From Gluconobacter aidae (GTDB lineage Bacteria; Pseudomonadota; Alphaproteobacteria; Acetobacterales; Acetobacteraceae), in NCBI RefSeq assembly GCF_009547075.1, contig NZ_WIPH01000020.1, positions 1-44,851 of the forward strand: DNA of 44,851 nt. The letters run 5' to 3'. Shown one piece after another: positions 26,265-33,615 of this stretch (its first letter is position 1; the number at the start of each line of letters is the position of its first letter). Both the position numbers and the translations under genes were made by a program. The notes below the pieces were generated by a model that made no database searches, was not told where the DNA came from, and saw nothing but the letters and a program-made list of their open reading frames with translations.

Positions 26265-27493
26265 GTCAGCCCGCAGCTTTCGCCCAGCTCGATCTGCCGT
26301 CCCGTCTGCTGATGGGGGCGGGACCGACCAATGTCCACCCGCGCATCCTGCGTGCCATGTCCTATGACGTGATCGGCCAGATGGACCCGGAAATGACCGC
26401 CTATATGGACGAGGTCATGGCCCTGTACCGCGAGGTCTTCCGCACGAAGAACCACTGGACGCTACTGGTGAACGGCTCGGCCCGGTCTGCCATTGAAGCG
26501 GCTCTGGTGTCGCTGGTCTCGCCGGGCATGAAGGTCGTCATTCCGCGCTTTGGCCGCTTTGGGCTGCTGCTGACGGAAATCGTCCATCGCTGCGGTGGCG
26601 TTCCGTGCACGGTGGATGTGGAGTGGGGGGAGGTTGTCGATCCGGCCCGCATCGAAGCCGCCATTATCGAGCACAAGCCCGGTCTGGTCGCCTGTGTGCA
26701 TGGTGACACGTCCACCACGACGGCCCAGCCGCTCGAAGAGATCGGCCGGATCTGCCGCAAACATGACGTGCTGTTCTATGTGGACGCCACCGCGACCCTC
26801 GGCGGCATGACGTTCGAGACCGATGCCTGGAACATCGACGTCGCCACGGCCGGGCTTCAGAAATGCCTGAACGGCCCTCCGGGTTCGGCACCCATTACGC
26901 TGTCAGACCGTGCCGTTGCCGCCATTCTCAAGCGTCGCCATGACGAAGCTGGCATTGCCACCGGTCAGGTTCAGGGCGACGGCCCGGTTATCCAGTCGAA
27001 CTATTTCGACCTGGCGATGCTGATGAATTACTGGTCTCCGGCGCGGATGAACCATCATACCGAAGCCACATCCATGCTCTACGCCGCCCGCGAAACGGCG
27101 CGTCTGGTCGTGGAAGAGGGTGTGGAGGCCCGCGTTGCCCGTCATGTGCGGGCAGGGCGCGCCATGGTCGCCGGCCTGCGCGCCATGGGCCTGAAGGTTT
27201 ACGGCGACGATGCCACGCGCATGAGCAATGTCACGGGCGTCTGGGTGCCGGAAGGCGTGGACAATGCCCGCATCCGTCAGCTCATGCGCGACGATTTCGG
27301 GATCGAGATCGTCTCGTCCTTCGGGCCGCTGACCGGCAAGATCTGGCGCATCGGGGCGATGGGCATCAACGCCCGCAAGGACAAGGTCCTGCTGACGCTC
27401 GCCGCCCTCGACTCCGTGCTGGCCGGCGAGGGCGTGACTCTCAACCGTGGCGCGGGCGTGGATGCCGCCCGTGCTGCCTGGGACGCGGCCTGA
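26261..27493 (+). CDS. hpxJ: Ureidoglycine-glyoxylate aminotransferase (PucG/HpxJ-like)
   Basis: A 410-residue class V PLP aminotransferase. MGAGPTNVHPRILRAM and GQMDPEM open the fold, FYVDATATLGGM holds the Asp that contacts the PLP ring nitrogen, and AGLQKCLNGPPGSAP carries the Schiff-base Lys near residue 200. The alanine-glyoxylate transaminase family shares these, but the motif NYWSPARMNHHTEATSMLY and the operon with allantoate amidohydrolase point to ureidoglycine plus glyoxylate giving oxalurate plus glycine. The start overlaps the hpxK stop. Confidence 0.88.
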   Translation: MSQPAAFAQLDLPSRLLMGAGPTNVHPRILRAMSYDVIGQMDPEMTAYMDEVMALYREVFRTKNHWTLLVNGSARSAIEAALVSLVSPGMKVVIPRFGRFGLLLTEIVHRCGGVPCTVDVEWGEVVDPARIEAAIIEHKPGLVACVHGDTSTTTAQPLEEIGRICRKHDVLFYVDATATLGGMTFETDAWNIDVATAGLQKCLNGPPGSAPITLSDRAVAAILKRRHDEAGIATGQVQGDGPVIQSNYFDLAMLMNYWSPARMNHHTEATSMLYAARETARLVVEEGVEARVARHVRAGRAMVAGLRAMGLKVYGDDATRMSNVTGVWVPEGVDNARIRQLMRDDFGIEIVSSFGPLTGKIWRIGAMGINARKDKVLLTLAALDSVLAGEGVTLNRGAGVDAARAAWDAA

Positions 27494-27499
27494 TCGGTC

Positions 27500-27555
27500 T
27501 TCGGGCCGGAAACCTATTCCTTCGGATGGTTCTTCCGGCCCGAACCGCTTTTCTT
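27500..27555 (+). terminator. Hairpin after hpxJ
   Basis: TTCGGGCCGGAA and TTCCGGCCCGAA form a 12-bp stem, extended by AACC/GGTT, followed by CCGCTTTTCTT. Before the IS66 insertion the minus-strand small gene ended inside this hairpin, so it also coded for that protein's tail. Confidence 0.7.
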
Positions 27556-27557
27556 CC
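27514..27557 (-). pseudogene. Detached 3' end of the small conserved gene split by IS66
   Basis: Read on the minus strand, these bases continue the frame of the small gene at 31974-32126 once the insertion and one 8-bp duplicate are removed: after GGGKK comes SGSGRKNHPKE and a TAG stop at 27516-27514. This reconstructs the pre-insertion 62-residue protein. Confidence 0.85.
27550..27557. repeat. Left target-site duplication of IS66 element
   Basis: TTTCTTCC directly abuts the left terminal repeat and is identical to 31974-31981. Eight bases is the duplication length expected of IS66 elements. Confidence 0.93.
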
Positions 27558-27579
27558 GTAAGCGTCCGAGAATTGCACG
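27558..27579 (+). repeat. IS66 left terminal inverted repeat
   Basis: The first 11 bases, GTAAGCGTCCG, match the right end exactly in inverted orientation, and about 17 of 22 match overall. A subterminal GCTTACG at 27590-27596 is inverted to the first bases of the end. Confidence 0.9.
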
Positions 27580-27907
27580 ATTGACGGCTGCTTACGCCCT
27601 CATTCCTGACGAACGAAGGAGCGTTCGTACTGCGCGACACAGCGCGGCTGGCTGGCTTTCCCATGAAAGTACTCGGCATGACGACAGCCGACGCCCTTGC
27701 AAGGCGCGCGGAAAAGGAAGTTGATTACGCCGCGAGTTTTGGTCTTGCTGGATGGTGGGCGTGGGATGTCACCGAGGAGCCCAAGCAGCAGATTTGTCAT
27801 TCAGCCTGGCTAAGGAAGACGAGCGTCCAAGAAAACTCCCGGACAAGCCGCATAATCTCGATCTTGCCTGATTATCTGATTCATTGGCGTTTGCCGTGCG
27901 CCACTTA
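27580..27907. other. Passenger region, left part, no firm gene
   Basis: A plus-strand frame at 27663-27911 is open for 82 codons from an ATG but is unlike any family I recognise and overlaps the membrane gene's end by four bases. It may extend upstream in frame without an ATG. A perfect 7-bp stem ACGAACG/CGTTCGT surrounds AAGGAG at 27609-27628. I cannot decide whether this encodes a protein. Confidence 0.35.
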
Positions 27908-28351
27908 TTAAGTTCGGTCCAGCAAGCTTGATGCCCGCCTTTCTGGCCGCGCGAGAATTGCATAAGCGAGGCCACCGATTGCACCTGTGAGGAAAAATAA
28001 CAGTCCGCTGCTCTGGGACGCCTCCAGATAGCTGGACCAAAAACCGGCTGTCGGTATGGCTGTTGTAGCAAGATCAGGCATCATCGGCCCAAGTAGTGAT
28101 CCTACCGTCAAACCGGTCATCGCCCCACCTCCTGTATAGAAGAGAAGGGTATGTCGCGTCGCTTTTGCAGTGCACCAGCGGATTACAGTGAACGGCAAAA
28201 TGGCACCTACTGCGAACAGTAATGTGAACAAGGCCGTTAGACCGAGCCACATCACCATATGGTCAGCATGGAACCGATGGCGATCAGCAATCAGTCCTCG
28301 GAATACTATGAAGAAAATCGCGGAGCAGAAGACACTCACACAATAAGCCAT
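27908..28351 (-). CDS. Passenger gene: small integral membrane protein of unknown function
   Basis: A 147-residue protein with about four hydrophobic helices: CVSVFCSAIFFIVF near the start, LGLTALFTLLFAVGAILPF, then a Gly-rich pair MTGLTVGSLLGPMM, and LLFFLTGAIGGLAYAILA near the end. No catalytic motif is visible and I do not recognise the family. It lies inside the IS66 element and is transcribed toward the left end. Lower GC than the transposase genes suggests the cargo has a separate origin. Confidence 0.6.
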   Translation of the reverse strand: MAYCVSVFCSAIFFIVFRGLIADRHRFHADHMVMWLGLTALFTLLFAVGAILPFTVIRWCTAKATRHTLLFYTGGGAMTGLTVGSLLGPMMPDLATTAIPTAGFWSSYLEASQSSGLLFFLTGAIGGLAYAILARPERRASSLLDRT

Positions 28352-28717
28352 TGCCTAGTCCTCACGTAACGACATCTGCCACACCAGAAAAAAATCGGGC
28401 CAAAAGATTTCTATTTTGATCACGTCAAAAGCCTACTTGGTTGCTACTGCTCTCGCCCTCTTTCTGGTCATTTCAACGACCGGCACGTCACTCCGTAATC
28501 GGACGTAAAAACTCAGTGATTTGCTATATGTCTACTAAAATTATATCGATTTTTTGTACCGTTGCAGATACGCGTCCTCATGCAATTCTAATATTTTCTT
28601 GCATCCTTCAACGTGCGCATGGAGGCTAGGGGCGTCTCCGTAATCATCATACCGTATTGACTGTTTTTTTAAGTTAAACGCCGGAGCTACAGGGTGAAAC
28701 GTCGAGGCTAGATCGTT
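28352..28717. other. AT-rich gap between the two passenger genes
   Basis: No confident gene. On the minus strand, 28541 to about 28700 is open and reads as protein-like (ending ELHEDAYLQRYKKSI), but no start codon fits unless the frame runs antisense into the secreted protein gene to 28897. It could be a gene remnant. Promoters for the two divergent passenger genes must lie here. Confidence 0.35.
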
Positions 28718-29263
28718 ATGCACACAAGACATGTCTTTTATTTTCTGGCATTTCTGGGCGCAGTCGCCGTTGCGGCACGCGCCGACGATATAAGTGTGAT
28801 CGGGGGCCGCTATAATGTCCATTTCAAAAATAGCGATATATATAGGAACCAAAATTATAGTGATGACGTAGCCGAGATCGTTCCTCTTTCGCCGCATGAC
28901 GCTTATATCCGAATTTCATTGTGGTTCTTTAACGGCCATAAATGTGACATCTCGGGTATTGCTCAATGGGATGGCGCGTCGCTCGTCTACAAGCCAGCTC
29001 TGCAGTTACCGCTATCAAAATCATGCGTGCTCGCAATCCGTAAGCTGGGTGACAGGCTACGGCTTGATGACGACGAGACCTGCAAGCCATACTACTGCTC
29101 GATGAGAGGCAGCTTCAACGGTATGACCTTTCCCATGTCGAGCCGCCGACCGATCACCTATTTGCCGAGATTGCGTGAGTCTCGCGAGTATCAAGCCGCC
29201 ATAACCCAGTGGCATCATGAGTCGCCCCCGGATCAACAAAAACATCTTCTTTCAAGTCATTGA
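28718..29263 (+). CDS. Passenger gene: secreted protein of unknown function
   Basis: A 181-residue protein with a clear signal peptide (FYFLAFLGAVAVAARA, cleavage before DD). The mature part has four cysteines, in GHKCDISG, SKSCVLA and ETCKPYYC, fitting disulfides in the periplasm. Family not recognised. It is the last gene before the 3' end of tnpC and is convergent with it. Its low GC, unlike the host genes around, fits acquired cargo. An antisense open frame over its first 180 bases is judged a shadow. Confidence 0.6.
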   Translation: MHTRHVFYFLAFLGAVAVAARADDISVIGGRYNVHFKNSDIYRNQNYSDDVAEIVPLSPHDAYIRISLWFFNGHKCDISGIAQWDGASLVYKPALQLPLSKSCVLAIRKLGDRLRLDDDETCKPYYCSMRGSFNGMTFPMSSRRPITYLPRLRESREYQAAITQWHHESPPDQQKHLLSSH

Positions 29264-29295
29264 GTCGCAAACCAAGCATTCTGTTTTTCCCCAAA

Positions 29296-30822
29296 TCAGC
29301 CGTTGGCGTTTTGAGGGAACGGGAGCAGTTCGCTGATGCGTGCGGCTGGATGCCCGTCAATCATGCGCGTCAACACGTCACGCAGCCAGGAAAAAGGCTC
29401 GATTCCATTGAGCTTGGCGGTTTCGATCAGGGATGCCACGATGGCCCATCGGTTGGCGCCGCCTTCGCTACCCGCGAACAAAGCATTCTTACGGCCGAGC
29501 GTGACGGGTCGAATAGCCCGTTCCACCGGATTGGTGTCGAGATCTATGCGCCCGTCCCCGACAAAGCGCGCGAGATCGTCCCAGCGGTTCAATGCATAAC
29601 GGATCACTTCTGCCAGTCTGGCGCGAGAGGGCAGCAGAGCCAGTTTTTGTCGGAGCCAGAGTTCCAGCGCCTCAACACGCGGTCGACTGTGTTCCTCCCG
29701 AAGCGTTTTGCGTTGATCAGGCGGCAGCCCCCGAACGGATGCCTCAATCTCATACAGAGACCGGATCTGCATCAAAGCCTCGGTGGCCATTGGTGATCCC
29801 GTCTGGTGCAACTCATAAAACTTACGGCGCGTGTGTGCCCAGCAGGCCGCCAGATGGATTTTTCCGTCCTGTGTCAGCTGCTCAAACCCGGCATAACCGT
29901 CGACTTGCAGAACGCCGCGATAGGTCTGCAAATGACGGGCAGGCCAGGAGGCCGTGCGATCTGGTGTCGCATAAAACACCACGGCGGGTGGGGCCGTACC
30001 ACCAAAGGAACGGTCGTCGCGCGCGTAGGCCCAGAGCCGTCCAGTTCGGGTGCGTCCGCGTCCCGGATCAAGGATGGGGAGTGAGGTGTCGTCCGCGAAA
30101 ACCCGTTCTGCGGCACAGACATGGTTCATCAGCTGGTCGCGCAGCGGGGCCAGCCACCAGGCGGCGGCCTTGACCCAATCGGCCAGCGTGGAACGCGCGA
30201 GAGTGACACCGTGACGGGCCAACATCTGGCTTTGGCGATACAGCGGCAAATGATCGCAATAGCGGCTGGTCAGCACATGCGCGATCAGGCCCGGAGTGGC
30301 GAGACACCCTTCGGCAATGCGCTCAGGCGCTGGAGCCTGATGCAGCGTGCCGCAGGCGCGACACGCGCATTTGGGCCGGTTGATCCGCACGACCCGCACC
30401 GAGGCCGGAACCCAGTCCAGCATTTCACTGGTAGTCGTGCCTGCGTCGCGCAGTACACCACCGCGGGACGGACAGGCTGTCACGTCAGGCAGGATTGTCA
30501 CGTCTGTACGGGGTAGGTGCTCAGACAGGTGTTTGCGATGCGGTGGTTTGACGGTCGGCGCTGTGCCGCTGATGTCCGGTAGTGTCGTGGAGATTGGCGT
30601 TATAGGGGGCGGTTGGTCAGCGTTGGCCTCCAGCGTCAACAGGAGCTGGTCGGGTTCGAGTGTCTCGGCACGACGACCGAACCTGGCGCGCTGGAACTCC
30701 CGGATCATCTGCCGCAAGCGGTCAATCTCGATCTGTCTCTCATCGACTGCGCCTGCCAGATCCCGCACCATGGTCTGCAGGGTGATTGGATCAAATGGCA
30801 GGCTGTCGAGGGCAATCCGCAT
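29296..30822 (-). CDS. tnpC: IS66 transposase TnpC
   Basis: A 508-residue DDE transposase. An N-terminal coiled region (residues about 10-60, IDRLRQMIREFQRARFGRR) is followed by a zinc-finger-like part with CACRACGTLHQ, then the catalytic core: Asp in FADDTSLPIL (about 246), Asp in LQVDGYAGFEQL (about 307) and Glu in NPVERAIRPVTLGRKN (about 432). The C-terminal SLIETAKLNGIEPFSWL is characteristic of IS66. The frame looks intact. An in-frame TTG at 30858 is an alternative start. Confidence 0.95.
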   Translation of the reverse strand: MRIALDSLPFDPITLQTMVRDLAGAVDERQIEIDRLRQMIREFQRARFGRRAETLEPDQLLLTLEANADQPPPITPISTTLPDISGTAPTVKPPHRKHLSEHLPRTDVTILPDVTACPSRGGVLRDAGTTTSEMLDWVPASVRVVRINRPKCACRACGTLHQAPAPERIAEGCLATPGLIAHVLTSRYCDHLPLYRQSQMLARHGVTLARSTLADWVKAAAWWLAPLRDQLMNHVCAAERVFADDTSLPILDPGRGRTRTGRLWAYARDDRSFGGTAPPAVVFYATPDRTASWPARHLQTYRGVLQVDGYAGFEQLTQDGKIHLAACWAHTRRKFYELHQTGSPMATEALMQIRSLYEIEASVRGLPPDQRKTLREEHSRPRVEALELWLRQKLALLPSRARLAEVIRYALNRWDDLARFVGDGRIDLDTNPVERAIRPVTLGRKNALFAGSEGGANRWAIVASLIETAKLNGIEPFSWLRDVLTRMIDGHPAARISELLPFPQNANG

Positions 30823-30874
30823 GTCTATAAAATGCCAGTTTTCTGCGGTTTTGTACAAGAAAAATCGGCGCGTT

Positions 30875-31237
30875 TTACCCTGCCATCAGCATACGCCGCG
30901 CGGGGGCCTGTGCCCGCCAGTCCAACCCTTCCAGAAGCATCGACAATCGGGCTGGGGTGAGCAGAACCGTCGCCGGTTCTCCGGGGCTGGCCTGCGTGAC
31001 CGGCCATGTAAAGATCCCCTGATCGAGGCGCTTGACGTATAGGCACATGCCGTTGCCATCGTGATACAACAGCTTGATCAGTCCGGCCTTTCGGCCGCGA
31101 AACACAAAAACATGCCCGCTGAATGGATCGGCCCGCAGCGTCTCCTGCACCAGCACCGACAACCCGTCGATCCCTTTGCGCAGATCGGTGTAGCCCAGGG
31201 CCACATGAACCCGGACATGAGGTGGCAGGCTGATCAT
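30875..31237 (-). CDS. tnpB: IS66 accessory protein TnpB
   Basis: A 120-residue IS66 Orf2 protein needed for efficient transposition; function not understood in detail. The core GYTDLRKGIDGLSVLVQE, then HVFVFRGRKAGLIKLLYHDG and GMCLYVKRLDQGIF match the family along its whole length. Its ATG overlaps the tnpA stop (ATGA), consistent with translational coupling. Confidence 0.95.
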   Translation of the reverse strand: MISLPPHVRVHVALGYTDLRKGIDGLSVLVQETLRADPFSGHVFVFRGRKAGLIKLLYHDGNGMCLYVKRLDQGIFTWPVTQASPGEPATVLLTPARLSMLLEGLDWRAQAPARRMLMAG

Positions 31238-31893
31238 GCCGCAGCCTCGAGCGCATCTGCCAGCCGGGTCATCACGTCAAAGTCGATCGGAGGAGTAACC
31301 CGCAGGATACGCCCGTTGCGCAGTACAATCTCAATGGGCGCTCCGGGGTTTTGCCTGTCTTTGGAGACAAGCGGGAAGGCTTGTGTTTGGGGTGACTGTT
31401 GTGGCGCGGAGGGGGTGTCGTCTATTTTAACTGAGGCAAATTTTGGCTGACGTGCCAGGGGATCAGCCGGACATTCTGCAATTTGATCTGCGAACTGCTT
31501 CTGCCAGCGATACAGCACACTGGGTGTCAGACCGTTCATTTTGGCATAGCGATCCAGCGACATCCCTGATTGCCGGGCATCGACCAGAAGCGCCAAGCTC
31601 TCCTCGGGCGTCCATGTCTTACGCACCCGGACCGCCAGAAGATTTTTCAGCTCTCCAACGGGGATCGCAAGATCCGTCCTGGACGAGCCAGAGAATTCCT
31701 TAGCCCGTTTTCCTGATGTCCCGTCCGGGATCGACACCTTGCTCGGTGGCGGCCAGACAAAACCAAGGCGGCGCGCCCAGAGACGAAGAGCTTTGGCGCT
31801 GAGACCATGGCGGCTGCAGAAAGCAGTCTGCGTCAGCCCGCTCTCAGCGAACAGGACAAGCCGGTCTCGCCAAACCTCCTCCCGATTAATCAT
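31234..31893 (-). CDS. tnpA: IS66 accessory protein TnpA with two HTH segments
   Basis: A 219-residue protein, longer than the usual IS66 TnpA of about 130-150 residues. Two helix-turn-helix-like segments are visible: WRDRLVLFAESGLTQTAF with CSRHGLSAKALRLWARRL at the N-terminus, and LLVDARQSGMSLDRYAKMNG with LTPSVLYRWQKQFADQ in the middle. The C-terminus ends in a short domain with EIVLRNGRILRV, typical of TnpA. The ATG at 31893 is used; the open frame extends 13 codons further. Confidence 0.88.
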   Translation of the reverse strand: MINREEVWRDRLVLFAESGLTQTAFCSRHGLSAKALRLWARRLGFVWPPPSKVSIPDGTSGKRAKEFSGSSRTDLAIPVGELKNLLAVRVRKTWTPEESLALLVDARQSGMSLDRYAKMNGLTPSVLYRWQKQFADQIAECPADPLARQPKFASVKIDDTPSAPQQSPQTQAFPLVSKDRQNPGAPIEIVLRNGRILRVTPPIDFDVMTRLADALEAAA

Positions 31894-31951
31894 GACATTC
31901 CAATACCCGTAGTGAAGGCGCGATAAAGGCACACCTCACGCAGGATCGCAG

Positions 31952-31973
31952 CGTGTCATCTCCGGACGCTTAC
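31952..31973 (-). repeat. IS66 right terminal inverted repeat
   Basis: Ends in CGGACGCTTAC, the inverted form of the left end. It supplies the new C-terminal codons and stop for the interrupted small gene. Confidence 0.92.
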
Positions 31974-32126
31974 TTTCTTCCCGCCACCGTCTTCCTTGTT
32001 GACGGTGGCCCAGGCCCGGCGTTCGGCTTCCTTTTCCGGGACGCCACGCTTTTCGTAGCCTTCCTCGATATGCTCCGCCTGACGCTTCTGCTTGTCCGTA
32101 TAGGCTGACTTGTCTCCACGAGGCAT
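31956..32126 (-). CDS. Small conserved protein (so-called plasmid stabilisation type), tail replaced by IS66 insertion
   Basis: A 56-residue basic, charged protein starting MPRGDKSAYTDKQKR, with GYEKRGVPEKEAERRAWATV and GGGKK. I recall this as a family often labelled plasmid stabilisation protein; its real role is unknown. AGGAGG lies eight bases before the ATG. The IS66 element entered near the 3' end: the original tail SGSGRKNHPKE is replaced by VSVRR and a stop inside the terminal repeat. The conserved core is kept, so the protein may still function. Confidence 0.82.
   Translation of the reverse strand: MPRGDKSAYTDKQKRQAEHIEEGYEKRGVPEKEAERRAWATVNKEDGGGKKVSVRR
31974..31981. repeat. Right target-site duplication of IS66 element
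   Basis: TTTCTTCC, identical to 27550-27557. The match has no mismatch, so the insertion is probably recent. Confidence 0.93.
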
Positions 32127-32282
32127 GATCCTGCCCTCCTGCAAGAGATCCAGCCCCCTCTACGCCCGAACCCGGCATATGTTCCCGATAGTCCGCCATA
32201 CACAAACGGGTGTGCGGGGTTGATCCGAACTCCCCGTGGCGCGAGCATTCCCGCATATATTTCCGGCTGGAGAGCACGCAGA

Positions 32283-33209
32283 ATGTCGATTGTCTTCCAT
32301 CACACGCCCGAACGCGCAAAGGTCTGGAGGGAGAAATTCGCGAAGGCCCGTCCTGACATCCCGTTCCATGTCTGGCCGGAAACCGGCCCGAAAGAGGATG
32401 TCCGCTATCTCGCGGCCTGGAAGACACCGGACGATCTCGCCACGCTTTTTCCCAATCTTGAGATCCTGTTTTCGCTGGGCGCGGGGATCGACCAGCTCAA
32501 CCTCGCCAATGTGCCACAAGGCGTGCAGATCATCCGCATGGTGGAGAGCAGTCTGGTAGAGGGCATGATTGAATATGTCCTGTGGGCCGTGTTCTCTTTC
32601 CATCGCGACATGTTCCGCTACGCCCGCCAGCAGCGCGAACATGTCTGGGATGGCTCGCATAACCGTCCGGCGAAACTCTACCGCGTCGGCCTCATGGGGG
32701 TGGGAGAGCTGGGCAGTCCGGTTCTGGAGAAGCTCGTCTCCTTCGGCTACGAGTGCCGGGGCTGGAGCCGCAGCCGCCGTGAGGTTCCGGGCGTAAAGTC
32801 CTTTGCCGGGGCCGGGGAGCTGGATGCCTTTCTGTCGGAGACCGACATTCTGGTCTGCCTCGTCCCGCTGACGGATGCCACGCGCGGCATTCTCAATCAC
32901 AGCCTGTTTGAAAAACTGCCCAAAGGTGCCTGCCTCATCAACTGTGGCCGCGGCGGTCATCTGGTGCAGGACGATCTGATTTCCGCCCTCGACAGTGGCC
33001 AGCTTTCACAGGCCGTCCTCGACGTCGTGACACCCGAGCCGCTTCCTCCCGAACATCCGTTCTGGGATCATCCGCGCATTGTCCTGACCCCGCATATCGC
33101 CAGCGCTGCCCAGTCGGATACCGCAGCCGAGGCCGTTCTGGCCAATCTGCGACGTTATGAAGCCGGCGAACCCATGACGGGCGTGATTGATACCGGACGC
33201 GGCTATTGA
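32283..33209 (+). CDS. ghrA: Glyoxylate/hydroxypyruvate reductase A
   Basis: A 308-residue D-2-hydroxyacid dehydrogenase that reduces glyoxylate to glycolate and hydroxypyruvate to glycerate with NADPH. The nucleotide-binding loop is GVGELGSPV near residue 138; catalytic Arg is in NCGRGGHL (about 221), Glu in TPEPLPPEHPFW (about 250) and His in LTPHIASAAQ (about 270). The N-terminal half with FSLGAGIDQL matches GhrA rather than SerA. The ATG at 32283 has GGAGA eight bases upstream. Glyoxylate is also the amino acceptor of HpxJ, so a metabolic link to the purine cluster is plausible. Confidence 0.88.
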   Translation: MSIVFHHTPERAKVWREKFAKARPDIPFHVWPETGPKEDVRYLAAWKTPDDLATLFPNLEILFSLGAGIDQLNLANVPQGVQIIRMVESSLVEGMIEYVLWAVFSFHRDMFRYARQQREHVWDGSHNRPAKLYRVGLMGVGELGSPVLEKLVSFGYECRGWSRSRREVPGVKSFAGAGELDAFLSETDILVCLVPLTDATRGILNHSLFEKLPKGACLINCGRGGHLVQDDLISALDSGQLSQAVLDVVTPEPLPPEHPFWDHPRIVLTPHIASAAQSDTAAEAVLANLRRYEAGEPMTGVIDTGRGY

Positions 33210-33288
33210 GATCCCGACGCGGTTTGTGCATTTTCCGGCTTGCCAAGCCTCAAGGGCTCGGTTAGAACGCGCCCACCTTGATGGGTGC

Positions 33289-33364
33289 GCCGGTGTAGCT
33301 CAGCTGGTAGAGCACGTCATTCGTAATGATGGGGTCGGGAGTTCGAATCTCTTCACCGGCACCA
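33289..33364 (+). tRNA. tRNA-Thr (CGT)
   Basis: A 76-base cloverleaf with acceptor stem GCCGGTG/CACCGGC, D arm GCTC/GAGC, anticodon loop TTCGTAA (anticodon CGT, reading ACG), T loop TTCGAAT and encoded CCA. The T stem has two G-T wobbles at its outer end. Confidence 0.97.
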
Positions 33365-33615
33365 TCAAGGTCTTCCAAAAATCCGGATCAGAAATATTTT
33401 CCGCCTGTCAGGCAGGAAAAGGATCCCTGATGTCTGATTTTCAGGGCAGATTTTCCGGTCTTCACAATTTTTCAAAATATTGCCGATAAAACCGGCTTCC
33501 TCTGGGCAATCCGCCTGCGATGGGACTACGATGAGTTCTGATATCCCGATGCGGAGGGCTGCCCGAAGAGGGTGGACTGTCAAAAGACGGCTCCCTGCGT
33601 TAGGTTAGGAGCCCG

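Larger units (their letters stand above)
27558..31973 (-). mobile_element. IS66-family insertion element with passenger genes, 4416 bp
   Basis: The element has tnpA, tnpB and tnpC on the minus strand at its right side. Its ends are GTAAGCGTCCG (left) and the inverted CGGACGCTTAC (right), the typical IS66 terminus, and it is flanked by the perfect 8-bp duplication TTTCTTCC. Standard IS66 copies are about 2.5-2.7 kb; here about 1.7 kb of extra, lower-GC DNA lies between the end of tnpC and the left repeat, with a membrane protein gene and a secreted protein gene. No second terminal repeat is seen next to tnpC, so the whole 4.4 kb appears to have moved as one unit. Confidence 0.92.

Noticed and set aside
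28541-28897. 118-codon minus-strand frame across the start of the secreted passenger protein
   Set aside because: Its first 60 codons are antisense to a good signal peptide region; only the part left of 28717 is kept as a possible remnant.
29264-29296. Left end of a standard-size IS66 next to tnpC
   Set aside because: No GTAAGCG-type repeat is there, while 27558 has both the repeat and the matching 8-bp duplication.
33385-33425. Terminator-like inverted repeat after tRNA-Thr
   Set aside because: The symmetric stem would need a one-base loop or a bulge, and no T-run follows on the plus strand.
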